DNA from: Bacteroidales bacterium
Lineage (GTDB): Bacteria > Bacteroidota > Bacteroidia > Bacteroidales > P3
NCBI GenBank assembly: GCA_017449525.1
Contig: JAFTFL010000004.1
Span: forward strand, 124,001-188,000
Reading direction: 5' to 3'
Length of the DNA stretch: 64,000 nt
A program made the translations under genes and the position numbers. Shown here one piece after another: positions 28,501 through 33,867 of the stretch. Below the pieces are notes generated by a model, which saw only the letters and a program-made list of their open reading frames with translations, was not told the origin of the DNA and searched no databases. Numbering within the stretch: position 1 is the stretch's first letter; the number at the start of each line of letters is the position of its first letter.

Positions 28501-28754
28501 GAGCCGAAGGGGTGCAGGTGCGCCTCTACCCGAACCCGGCCTCGGGCAGCACGACGGTGAGCCTCGAGGGGGTGAGCGGCACGGTGGAGCTTACCGTGGT
28601 GGACATGAACGGCCGCTCGGTGCGCACGGAGCGCGTGGAGTGCGACGGCGATTGCGCGCACCGCATGGAGCTCAGCGGCCTGTCGGCAGGCGTCTACTTT
28701 GTGCGCATCAGCAGTGAGGGCACCGATGTGGTGCGCAAGCTGGTGGTACGCTGA
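16509..28754 (+). CDS. Giant T9SS-secreted modular protein with fibronectin type III repeats
   Basis: 4081 residues. It starts with a signal peptide (1-26, ending AQAQ). An N-terminal domain to about residue 255 is followed by twelve tandem modules of roughly 200-300 residues. Each module pairs a jelly-roll/MAM-like domain (consensus LPY-x-E-x-FE-x-Y, SYPYPS, SLYFY, VGVM, YTG-x-GR-x-I, YxYLDDI) with a fibronectin type III domain that ends near a Cys. A different domain (TEVSASSLNLPATTTY onward) and three more FN3-like domains follow. The last 78 residues (VRLYPNPASG to VVRKLVVR) are a type A C-terminal sorting domain that directs type IX secretion and surface attachment. A role as an adhesin or large surface fibre is inferred. 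The modules are not near-identical at DNA level, which argues for an old duplication. Confidence 0.88.
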   Translation: MKRKRFLLTPLLLMALLVVPRMAQAQSLRDYSFATGIDATKWINLPSTASSFSFTSNDDGQQSVDPVSIGFTFMLGSDSYTHFSVNTNGRMKLSNAGGAKVSTLYTTHFTSTGVEASSTPAQLPLLGAWWSDAEINASRGHYVKYALTGTAPNRVLVVETASSLNRTNATGIRKYQIQLHENGNKVVYTYAALEGSTATTTSNAAQIGIIHTVNDFVKVNATTHAAEYTASSTTFSNIPTAGRYYEFTRVERNCPMVTATMSNLTGTSVTFGLNSSTTTGNFLFEHKDTADDFPAFRGRGTVVSIPANTTTHILSGLSSATTYKVHIAHVCSTGTDDTSYVSTYEFATPCVSTALPWMETFENYTAASTATLSPCEKKGYMNRTTNAVSSRTSYPYPSTTYAYRGTKSLYMAATSTLYSYIALPLFDSMPSALSLSFRMLRSTTSAYYGRVHVGVASDPMDMTTYTELGTYACTQNLVWESFTADLSAAPAGKPYIIIRTNETSTGYAYIDDIYVGRRSSCTAPNNPTIRLLTDESATIAWTAGDTVSTRRYVVEYATSAFVPGRGQHNATIVSGNQVALTNLSPSTTYTFAVRAICADGDTTAPTMTTFTTSAAALPLPYYNNFDSYSGTSGSASLSPFYKGYVTRSSGARVETSYPYPSATTPESGTRSIYFYSSSTNYSYLGLPLLQGNIRDMQVSFGVRKTSAAYGHIKVAVATSPYDPSTFTVVGSVQPSVVSAWETFTVPLSSYTGQGRFIVLLCDSIAANYAYVDDIRVETIVQPATPHATATPILGTRARVAWTAVSGAQKYRIEYTSAGHYFPGSGSNLTVLETTSLYDTLRNLNPTTAHYGYVYAINNNDTSRGAFFKFTTGCAAPDESPYMIENFESYTVSTYGYNNINSCWERWWYGYEDPDWYDPDEPTNPDWMEYRDDTLPYVRTNYAHSGTKSLYLDNDGEDFFGLVALPAAGSNLRNTIMRLRVLKTSGDHGHITVGMASNVDYDEQHPFTPIRSIQPSEVGVWETFDIDFSGYTGTYNVIEIRSTGGGWSTAYIDDIEFFQRPACADPTNIRTSTLQDTCATLSWDDAAGVGNYIVYYDNTFPGMNGTYRNQLVVNGGLSVALRGLTANTTYYYKVVRVCGVGDTSLGFDGSFKTVCSAEAIPYFEGFESWTTGAAYQPTCVKKYYLPNFNTSSYPYALTSQHATGTKSLYMYGATTVMSYITLPLMSESLDTLALTFKIFKTGTTVGYGNVEVGVMSSPRDTATFHRLALRSATNTSTWETKEVLLAGAERYGRYITIRTPREMGTNYTYLDDIQVDYRPACARPNNLTLTSIGDTTVTLQWENPFHYQGFIVEVNDGQMVPGVTRAMATYYTTDTTLVVNGLDERSLYYVYVRSVCGPRDTSDYEMTSFRTQCSAIAEAALPYFDGFEAYTASTTAAINPCWTKYYMPSRATNSYPYTSTGQHATGTKSLYFYASTAIYSYVATPAFETPVQNLMLDFKMFRGSANYSNPMVVGVMTNPNDISTFEEVARFVPNGVSTWTEFHTEFHNYTGTGRYIALRYPNFTTSSYCYVDDITINKYNPCHAPRGISVSAYDTAAIISWEEDPNISRWLVAYDSVPFSSGALASFHSVVTSNPARLSHLAPSSTYGMYIYALCYDSVNRTYDTSDASSLISFRTNCMAIDSLPYLEDFESYVASTSSPIGPCWIKYYNVGTGSTTSYPYPSSTAAAAHSGTRSLYFSGYKSGTVQYGAYAVMPMFVDSIQNLYVDFWAAKTSTTAYYGYLQVGVMTNPYDTSTFTPVKTVYVDTVNKPRHFQVFLQDYRGTGRYIAFRGRNGSTTAGTGYVYLDDVMVDRRPDCMFVSNFRVSNVGGTSATLRWDVVDTSIHDYEVAVALASDSNYAIGNGTPAALEFPSDTDRVDITGLEQQTDYVAYIRTLCTDGSYGPTMRVPFTTPCMISHSSMPFREDFDSYQGGTSGTAVVPTCFNKFYSVGSSRSSYPYLYTTYFQSAPNSMYFYSYNGSKPYLILPIFEDSINRLSLEFDAMRTSTSASYGWLEVGVMSSTSDSSDFTRIRRMQVTSSAQVWTHYTVSLADYTGPKNRIAIRAHYGNNTSGNYVYIDNIKVNYLSACPAVSSFTVDSIGETAVRLAWVDNNASSTTWTIEYADEPFAPGNGDGTIRQVTGSRTCTITGLTPGTKYYFYIAPNCSLADDPNYTELDLQTECERIPTASLPWTENFDDYDASSTAQLSSCIHKYYYASGFNGVTNNFPYPQATYVHSSPRSLYMYGSSATAYSYFTLPMFEAPIRDLVVNLNMLRTSTTTTYGKVEVGVMVNPADTSSFRKVADLTVTAPVYEWQNFNVPLASYTGNGRFITVRARTTGTDYVYVDDVTVDLNHDCAAPASVVATATRFDTVTVTINDPLHRGNYLVRYGEFPTVYGQGLSAVVTDTVFRFASRPGTTYEIDVSAICTGGTGLTTRTTVTTPCHSYRREDLPIVEGFENYGAVSSLPLNPCWTKAYVTRSNLSKNRISYPYPSSTTPHEGAHCAYFYCTTTYYAYLTMPKVDVPLDSLQLIFWSRSSATSYRGCYVGLTTNPDDRASFIPLSSLWDGSTTWHRYQFDFLDLPDSIRNSSNYHVMFVLDTAASSYLYIDDITLRMKPNCSRVENMAAAAYPDSAVLVWTETSEATQWEVLVDTVPTFEHPRTFIVGDTFCSINGLESQRTYYTRVRAICGEGDTSELNAYNFTTPCAADSIPWREDFNSFIAATATPLASCWTKNYTNGVTGNPLSYPYPITTYNHSGTGNSLYFYCASGYKTYLSLNAFDVPLDTLVLRFWAHPGGTGYYGHMRVGVTSSPDDMNSFYEVKKFHAPVSQWTEYEVTFRGIPSTHRFITFLCDTIGSNAVYLDDITLDYLPSCPYVGNLRVENVTTSSAVVKWSELGSATSWQVEVANNATFANATRQTLMVDTLAITGLTHSSRYYVRVRPSCSTSSVDWRMTQFYTSCAPLTTFPYVIDFEGFTAATGAPMHPCWSKAYRSSASGTWYYTSYPYISTSTPHGGTNNVCFYGSSGYTVYLSLNEMGVPLDSLMMTYWVRRSSTSYTGFQVGVTSDPTDMTTFIPLATPLPSSTSYTEYELQFTSAPRTHKYITFRLQPTTSSYFYLDDIRIEYVPTCPRVETISTPVINSNDATVAWVEEGTATQWEVLFDTLLDMSTASRFIVDTTPRFTFTGLQPQRAYYVNVRPICAVGDTGFALRHIHTFTTACAALTFADLPYEDNFDRYTASSTAALSPCYYKVYYNGSTLSQTSYPYPSTSYSHSRNNSLYWYSGSTTSSWLMLPPYADTVQDLMVDFYALRTSTSTTYGMIEVGVMENPRDTSTYTAVQRVVVSEPAYSWQHFEVSLAGYTGSGRYVTLRRPKGTAGYTYLDDLRLSAIPSCPAAYDVAVVPNIHYADVAWTAGTVAANRPQGYLLTLINNETNATQLFTVGDTNAFRLVDLDAVTSYSVAVQPLCGAGDFGLADTAHFLTRCATLMTEVSASSLNLPATTTYMLPVNNSTRYSYTQQVFGPAEMGAARDINGIAFQYNYSLAMSAKTDVSIYLGYAPRASLVEWVPFDSLTLVYRGPLNCVQGWNEFTFDRPFHYDGTHNVVLAIDDNSYTYNSSTYTFNGHTIANKALYYSNASTNPDPSNLTGIVPTELGYRNNVRWLTCSDTICLEPFVRVDSTDATQAYITIAAGNAEDSWKVRYRQHGATVWTYGTDATATRHTIRTLSPGVQYDAEVGAVCRDTVWTSFSFTTTCVPIALTASNVGITTADLSWNDLCSGTTKWEVRYGAAGFGLDDSAATSVYHTQAATTTPTMTLSGLEAGQAYEAYVRAVDPTANTALTAWSTAAGFATHVCDSVTDLAARIDTATVEGTTVIVSWTAGPNHDATTSYLIEYGPRGFLEGEGDTLRVTGSTTATLRFPNEEETYVFFVRSFCEGRYGSTWTTNLVMVDVQEVGDDPDPNAIDGAEGVQVRLYPNPASGSTTVSLEGVSGTVELTVVDMNGRSVRTERVECDGDCAHRMELSGLSAGVYFVRISSEGTDVVRKLVVR

Positions 28755-28837
28755 TGCTGATTGAGCCGCTCGGAGCGGCGGGTGGGCGCGAAGCCTGCCA
28801 CCGCACCGGCGGCTCATGAGAGCTACTTTTCCTGAAT

Positions 28838-28879
28838 GCGCGAGGGGCGCAGCTGCTGCGGCAGCTGCGCCCCTCGCGC
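28838..28879. terminator. 19-bp perfect hairpin after the giant gene
   Basis: GCGCGAGGGGCGCAGCTGC (28838-28856) pairs fully with 28861-28879 across a TGCG tetraloop. No T-run follows. It lies 84 bases past the stop codon and may act as a 3'-end stabiliser or a factor-dependent stop. Confidence 0.6.
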
Positions 28880-29020
28880 TGTTGGAGTAGGACTCAAAAG
28901 TCGTTAGTGTCCTTTAGGTCATTGAGGTCTTTAAGGACCTTTGGACTACTGCGCTACGCGAATGGTTTTCTTACAACACACTGTGCACGCACAGGCCGAA
29001 CTGGCAGGAAGATTTTTCCC

Positions 29021-29051
29021 TTGGCGGTATGCCCAAAAGGTTGTACCTTTG
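29021..29051 (+). promoter_or_regulatory. Consensus promoter with no gene behind it
   Basis: TTG at 29021-29023 and TACCTTTG at 29044-29051 are separated by exactly 20 bases. The next supported coding start is at 29541, behind a second promoter, so this one probably makes a non-coding RNA. Confidence 0.65.
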
Positions 29052-29055
29052 CAGT

Positions 29056-29108
29056 CGGAAACGCGCACCGCAAGGGAGGCTCAGACCCACTCAGCAAGCC
29101 TCTTTCCG
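29056..29108 (+). ncRNA. Candidate small structured RNA
   Basis: Just after the promoter, GAGGCT (29076-29081) pairs with AGCCTC (29097-29102), and CGGAAA (29056-29061) pairs with TTTCCG (29103-29108) to extend the stem with a bulge. No open reading frame here is convincing. The 3' end is not defined; the coordinates cover only the paired region. It could instead be a leader of an unseen short gene. Confidence 0.35.
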
Positions 29109-29221
29109 TGGTAGGGAGCAACCTCCACCCACGCCGCGGACGGGTTTGGCATCCCGTTGCCCCTCGACCCACCTTCTCCCCTCTATTTTCAATCGAACGC
29201 ACAGGCTTTCGAGCCCCATGC

Positions 29222-29382
29222 CGTACGACCTACGGCCTCATGGCCAACGACACCACAGTGCGCTGCGTGCTATTTCACCACTCATCAACCAGTTGCAACG
29301 CATACAAGCCGTACGGCACCGCAACCTCTGCCACAGGGCACCACCACCCTCTGCCGTACGACATCAGCCCACGGGGCGTACG
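29222..29382. repeat. CGTACG palindrome cluster B
   Basis: CGTACG cores at 29222-29227, 29310-29315, 29355-29360 and 29377-29382, mostly as CCGTACGRC. The phrase CGTACGACATCAGCCC at 29355-29370 recurs exactly in cluster C at 53961-53976. Confidence 0.65.
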
Positions 29383-29434
29383 GCCTCAAAGCCAACGTCC
29401 AACGCACGGTCGGCTGGCGATGAAGAGCCCCGAT

Positions 29435-29465
29435 TTGGCAGAACGACAAAATTTTCGTTACTTTG
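29435..29465 (+). promoter_or_regulatory. Promoter of the small lipoprotein gene
   Basis: TTG at 29435-29437 and TTACTTTG at 29458-29465 (one mismatch to TAnnTTTG) with a 20-base spacer, 75 bases before the ATG at 29541. Confidence 0.6.
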
Positions 29466-29540
29466 CAGGTGAAACGGCACTGTGTGCACAAGTGCATGGC
29501 AGGCGTGATACATAGCATAATAGCAAGAGAATACAGCAAG

Positions 29541-29756
29541 ATGAACCAACCATACCAACCCATGAAAAAGGCCTTTCGTATCCTCACCTCGCTCGTGATT
29601 GTGGTGGGCTTGATGGGAGTCTGTGGGGTGTGCAGTTCGTGCAAGTCGTCCAAGACCATGTATACCCCCAAGAGCAAATCCGGCAAAGTCATCAACCGCA
29701 ACTACAAGGTAAAAGGGAACAACCAGCGCAACAGTGCGACCTATCGCACCTATTGA
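29541..29756 (+). CDS. Small probable lipoprotein
   Basis: 71 residues from the ATG at 29541; ATG 29562 (MKKAFRILTSLVIVV) would be the more usual signal-peptide start and cannot be ruled out. A hydrophobic segment ends in a Cys cluster (CGVCSSCKSSK) where one Cys could be lipidated, although the lipobox is not ideal. The mature part is short, basic and polar (YTPKSKSGKVINRNYKVKGNN) and ends TYRTY. Small proteins of this style are common in Bacteroidales, but I know no function. A promoter lies upstream. Confidence 0.65.
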   Translation: MNQPYQPMKKAFRILTSLVIVVGLMGVCGVCSSCKSSKTMYTPKSKSGKVINRNYKVKGNNQRNSATYRTY

Positions 29757-29865
29757 CAGTCCTATTCTCCCGCAAGTGCGACACGCCCTACCCCCACAAG
29801 GGTACTGCCCGAGACCGACTTGCGAAGCGCATAGAACCAAACGTCAACGTTCGCCCCGAGGCGAG

Positions 29866-30843
29866 GTGTGGCGTTTTGTTTTGTGTGTGGTGCTGATGCT
29901 GTGCTGCTGCGCCACACCAGGTTGCGCCCAAGAGCTCATGAACCTCGACATCAGCCTGCGCCGAGCGGTGCGCGGACACTTCGAGCTGACCCTCTTCACC
30001 CCCGACAGCGCACACTCCGTGCGTCTGCCTATCCGCAAAGGACACGCGGCCTGCACGCTGCCCATTACAACGCCTACTGCCGCCGAGTTGCGCTTGCCAC
30101 AGGGTGGCACCCTGCTGTTTTGGGCCGAAGCCAGCCACATCTCCATCGATTACGACAACGACGAACCAGCGCGATCACCCATACGTGGGTCGCGCTCCAA
30201 TAGTGAATACCGCTATCTGCTGGAGACCCTCAGCCAACAGGCCGAGGACTCAGAGGGCAGCCTTGCCACTGCCGCAGCCGACTATGCGCGGCAGCACCCC
30301 AACTCGCCCTACGCAGCCCTGCTGCTCTACACCTACGTCGACGATGCCGACGACCTGCTGGCGGCCACCGCACAACTTGCAGCCGACAGCTCCTACCACT
30401 ACCGCCTGCTGATGCAGAAAGCACAGTGGGCTCAGGCCAGCGCCGTGGGCAGTGTGCTGCCCGACTTTGAATACACCGCTCCCGACGGCAGAGCGGCACG
30501 CACCGGAGCCGACAGCCTGTGGGCTCGCGTGCTGCTGTTCGATGCCTCTTGGCACCTCGCCAGCACCTCCATTGCCGACAGCCTGCAGCACACCATAGCC
30601 CGCAGCGGCACCCAGGCCGTTCTGCACACCGTGGCCATAGACCGTCATCCCCACGGGTGGGATGCCCCCTACATGCAGCAACTGGCCGTAGACCGCATAC
30701 CCTACATCATCTTGGTGGATCAGGAGGGCAAAATAGCAGCACGCGACGTGCGAACCTGGAACCTGGCCGCACAACTGCGCCGATTGCCGACCTGTGGTCG
30801 CACACCCACACCCTCCTCCACCCAACCAACCCCACAACGATAA
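29866..30843 (+). CDS. Exported thioredoxin-fold protein without a CxxC motif
   Basis: 325 residues from a GTG at 29866, chosen because it follows GAGGCGAGG and opens directly into a signal peptide (VWRFVLCVVLMLCCCATPGCAQ). An ATG at 29734 in the same frame would add 44 residues with no export signal and overlap the lipoprotein gene. Residues about 25-120 resemble the DUF4369 domain placed before TlpA-type thioredoxins in Bacteroidota. The C-terminal part (LPDFEYTAPDGR, VLLFDASW, RIPYIILVDQEGKI with the cis-Pro) is thioredoxin-like, but the active-site Cys pair is missing. It therefore probably binds rather than oxidises or reduces. manA follows after 11 bases and is likely co-transcribed. 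Confidence 0.68.
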   Translation: MWRFVLCVVLMLCCCATPGCAQELMNLDISLRRAVRGHFELTLFTPDSAHSVRLPIRKGHAACTLPITTPTAAELRLPQGGTLLFWAEASHISIDYDNDEPARSPIRGSRSNSEYRYLLETLSQQAEDSEGSLATAAADYARQHPNSPYAALLLYTYVDDADDLLAATAQLAADSSYHYRLLMQKAQWAQASAVGSVLPDFEYTAPDGRAARTGADSLWARVLLFDASWHLASTSIADSLQHTIARSGTQAVLHTVAIDRHPHGWDAPYMQQLAVDRIPYIILVDQEGKIAARDVRTWNLAAQLRRLPTCGRTPTPSSTQPTPQR

Positions 30844-30854
30844 TCTTATCCATA

Positions 30855-31985
30855 ATGGACAATACATCACTCTATCCTATGAAATTCCTTCCTCTCTACA
30901 AGAACAAGATGTGGGGAGGCAACAAAATAAGCACACTGGGTTTTGACTACAGTCCTTTGCCCAACTGCGGCGAGCTGTGGGCCCTCTCGGGCTTGGCCGG
31001 TCAGGAATCGGTCGTGGCCAATGGATTCTTGGCCGACAACACGTTGAGCGAAGTGCTGGAAGTCTACATGGGCGAGCTGCTTGGCGAACGCCACTACGCC
31101 CGCTTCGGTAACGAATTTCCCCTGCTCATCAAGCTCATCGATGCTGCCGACCGACTCTCCATACAGGTGCACCCCTCGGACGAATTGGCTCACGATCTGG
31201 GATTGGAGAACGGCAAGACCGAGATGTGGTACATCATCGAGGCCGACCCAGGTGCCGAACTCATTGACGGGTTTGAGGGCGAGACCAGCATAGGCGAGGT
31301 GGAGCAGCGCGTGCAGGAAGGCACCCTTGAAGAGGTACTGCACAAAGAGCGCCCACAGCAAGGCGATGTATACTTCCTGCCGGGCGGCCGTGTGCACGGC
31401 CTCGGAGGCGGACTGCTACTGGCCGAAATACAGCAGCCCTCGGACATCACCTACCGCCTGTATGACTACAACCGTATTGACACCAATGGGCAACGGCGAC
31501 AACTGCACGTAGAAGAGGCACTCGACGCATTGGATTTGGCCTCCGTGCGCGACGCCCGCACACACTACGACTACCGCCCCAACATCACAACCCCACTGGT
31601 ATCATGCCCCCAGTTCGAGACCTCGCTGGTAGCTCTCGAAAAGCCGATGCGCAAAGACTTCTCGGGATTGGATTCCTTTGTGGTCTACATGTGTGTGGAG
31701 GGCGTGGCGGCCGTGAAGACAATGGATACAATCTGCCCGATGCACATGGGCGAATGCGTGCTGGTGCCTGCTGTGGCCGACATAGTGGAACTCTACAGCG
31801 AAGGCCCTGCCAAGCTGCTGGAGGTGTACATCAACCCCGACCAGTGGAAGGAGGACGACCTGGTGCACCGCAACGACTTTGACTGGGTGGCCAACTTCGT
31901 GGGACAAGACTCCGACGGCGAATGCAACGGCGAACACCATCACCTCCACGACGGCGGCGAATGCGAACATCATCACCACAAATAA
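30855..31985 (+). CDS. manA: Class I mannose-6-phosphate isomerase with His-rich tail
   Basis: 376 residues from the ATG at 30855; a longer frame from 30519 is read-through of non-coding frame. The enzyme interconverts fructose-6-phosphate and mannose-6-phosphate in the cytoplasm, supplying GDP-sugar synthesis. The zinc site is visible in IQVHPSDELA and GKTEMWYI, and the later His in GGRVHGLGGG; the cupin core spans about 10-340. The usual compact form is near 320 residues. Here about 35 extra residues carry Cys and ten His (GEHHHLHDGGECEHHHHK), a likely metal-binding tail. The SulP gene follows by 25 bases. Confidence 0.92.
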   Translation: MDNTSLYPMKFLPLYKNKMWGGNKISTLGFDYSPLPNCGELWALSGLAGQESVVANGFLADNTLSEVLEVYMGELLGERHYARFGNEFPLLIKLIDAADRLSIQVHPSDELAHDLGLENGKTEMWYIIEADPGAELIDGFEGETSIGEVEQRVQEGTLEEVLHKERPQQGDVYFLPGGRVHGLGGGLLLAEIQQPSDITYRLYDYNRIDTNGQRRQLHVEEALDALDLASVRDARTHYDYRPNITTPLVSCPQFETSLVALEKPMRKDFSGLDSFVVYMCVEGVAAVKTMDTICPMHMGECVLVPAVADIVELYSEGPAKLLEVYINPDQWKEDDLVHRNDFDWVANFVGQDSDGECNGEHHHLHDGGECEHHHHK

Positions 31986-32010
31986 TAACAACACAAGAAA
32001 ATCAATCACT

Positions 32011-33729
32011 ATGGCATTCATTGAAACGAACAACATCAAAGGGGACGTGTTTGGCGGCATTACGGCTGGCATCGTAGCACTGCCCTTAGCATTGGCCTTC
32101 GGCATACAGGCTTTTGGCGGCATCGATAGTCCCGAAGCCAGTTCCATCGGCGCCTTGGCCGGTTTGGTCGGGGCGACCCTACTCGGCTTCTTCGCAGCCC
32201 TGTTTGGCGGCACGCACTCTCAAATCAGCGGTCCCACTGGCCCCATGACCGTCATCACAGCAAGTCTGGTGAGCGGCGTGTGGGCTTCGCACCAATCGTT
32301 CAGCGCGGTGCTCATCAGCATGTCGCTGGCTGGCATCTTCTGCGGCCTATTCCAAATCCTCTTTGGCCTCATGAAAATAGGCAAGTATGTGCGCTACATC
32401 CCCTACCCCGTCCTATCGGGCTTTATGAGTGGCATCGGCGTCATCATCATTCTGCAACAACTCTATCCGCTGGTGGGCTGCAAATCGCCCGTGCTGGCTC
32501 TCGACATGATAACACAGTTGCCCGAACGCGTGGCAGGTGGCCTGTCGCTCTCCGCCCTCCTGCTCGGAGTAGGCACCATCCTCATCATCTACTTGTTCCC
32601 ACTCATAACTCGCAAAGTGCCTGCCACCCTGGTAGCCCTTGTGGTGATGACCCTCATCTCTATTCCGATGCATCTGGACGACAAGCTTCTCATCGGAGCT
32701 ATTCCAGCAGGTCTGCCCATGCCCTTTTTCGCCAAAGAGGGGATGGACTTGGCTGGCCTGAACTGGGGCGAGGTGCTGAAAGCCGCCATCATACCAGGAC
32801 TGACGCTGGCAGGCTTGGGCAGCATTGACACCCTTCTAACGTCGGTAGTGGCCGACAACATCACCAAGACCCACCACAACAGCAACCGCGAGCTCATCGG
32901 CCAAGGCATCGGCAACATGATGAGCGGGCTGTTCTGCGGCATATCGGGGGCTGGAGCCACGATGAGAACAGTGGTTAACGTGAAAAGCGGTGGACGTACC
33001 CAAATAAGTGGCATGGTGCATTCGCTGTTGCTCCTCTCGATATTGCTGGGCTTGGGCAGCTTGGTGAAGTACGTACCCCTGTCGGTATTGGCAGGCATCC
33101 TCATCAGCGTAGGCATCGGCATCATTGACATCAAGGGCTTCAAGGACTTGTTGCGCATACCTCGCGCCGACGCAGTGGTACTGCTGTTGGTGTTCTTCAT
33201 GACGGTATTTGTAGACCTGCTGACAGCCGTAGGCATTGGCATGGTGGTGGCCTGTGTGCTCTTCATGAAGCGAGCCAGCGACCTTGTGGAGGGTGGCTAC
33301 AGTTCGGCCGAAATGACAGGCTTCGACAAAGAAAGCCCCTGGAGCGATGAGGGCGGCATACCCGAAAGCATCCGTCATAAGATATACATCCAACGCCTGA
33401 ACGGTCCCATATTCTTCGGATCTATCACCAAGTTCCAAGAGGTGATGAACGATGTGCCAAGTGATGCCAAGATTGTCATCATCCGCATGAGGCTGGTAAG
33501 CTTTATGGATCAGAGCGGCCTCTACGCGATGGAGACCGCCATCAAGGACTTGCAGGCCCGCGGAGTCCTGGTCCTGATGACCATTATCCAACCGCAACCT
33601 CTGTACATGCTGCGCACCCTGAATGTCATCCCAGCTGTGGTTCCAGAGGAACACACTTTTGCAACGTTCGAAGACTGCACCGCTTTTCTGCAACAGATTG
33701 CTCAGACCGAAATCGTCAGTGCCTCATAA
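32011..33729 (+). CDS. SulP-family anion transporter with STAS domain
   Basis: 572 residues from the ATG at 32011. SulP proteins carry sulfate, bicarbonate or other anions across the inner membrane, often with Na+ or H+. About ten to twelve hydrophobic helices cover residues 10-430, including the family motif region QISGPTGPMTVITASLV. The cytoplasmic STAS domain (about 455-570) contains VIIRMRLVSFMDQSGLYAMETA. The substrate cannot be told from sequence. It is 25 bases after manA, so co-transcription is likely, but no metabolic tie is obvious. Confidence 0.92.
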   Translation: MAFIETNNIKGDVFGGITAGIVALPLALAFGIQAFGGIDSPEASSIGALAGLVGATLLGFFAALFGGTHSQISGPTGPMTVITASLVSGVWASHQSFSAVLISMSLAGIFCGLFQILFGLMKIGKYVRYIPYPVLSGFMSGIGVIIILQQLYPLVGCKSPVLALDMITQLPERVAGGLSLSALLLGVGTILIIYLFPLITRKVPATLVALVVMTLISIPMHLDDKLLIGAIPAGLPMPFFAKEGMDLAGLNWGEVLKAAIIPGLTLAGLGSIDTLLTSVVADNITKTHHNSNRELIGQGIGNMMSGLFCGISGAGATMRTVVNVKSGGRTQISGMVHSLLLLSILLGLGSLVKYVPLSVLAGILISVGIGIIDIKGFKDLLRIPRADAVVLLLVFFMTVFVDLLTAVGIGMVVACVLFMKRASDLVEGGYSSAEMTGFDKESPWSDEGGIPESIRHKIYIQRLNGPIFFGSITKFQEVMNDVPSDAKIVIIRMRLVSFMDQSGLYAMETAIKDLQARGVLVLMTIIQPQPLYMLRTLNVIPAVVPEEHTFATFEDCTAFLQQIAQTEIVSAS

Positions 33730-33794
33730 AACGCAACGCCGGACAAGATAAGCAGCAAGGAGACAGAGGTGTAAGAGGCTCACAGTCGAGCCAT

Positions 33795-33825
33795 TTGCCC
33801 ATGTGGGGATTTCTTGCTACCTTTG
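33795..33825 (+). promoter_or_regulatory. Promoter of guaA
   Basis: TTG at 33795-33797 and TACCTTTG at 33818-33825 with a 20-base spacer, 42 bases before the guaA ATG. Confidence 0.75.
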
Positions 33826-33867
33826 CACCTTAATATAGAGGCACAACTTGTGCCCAACAGAGTATAT

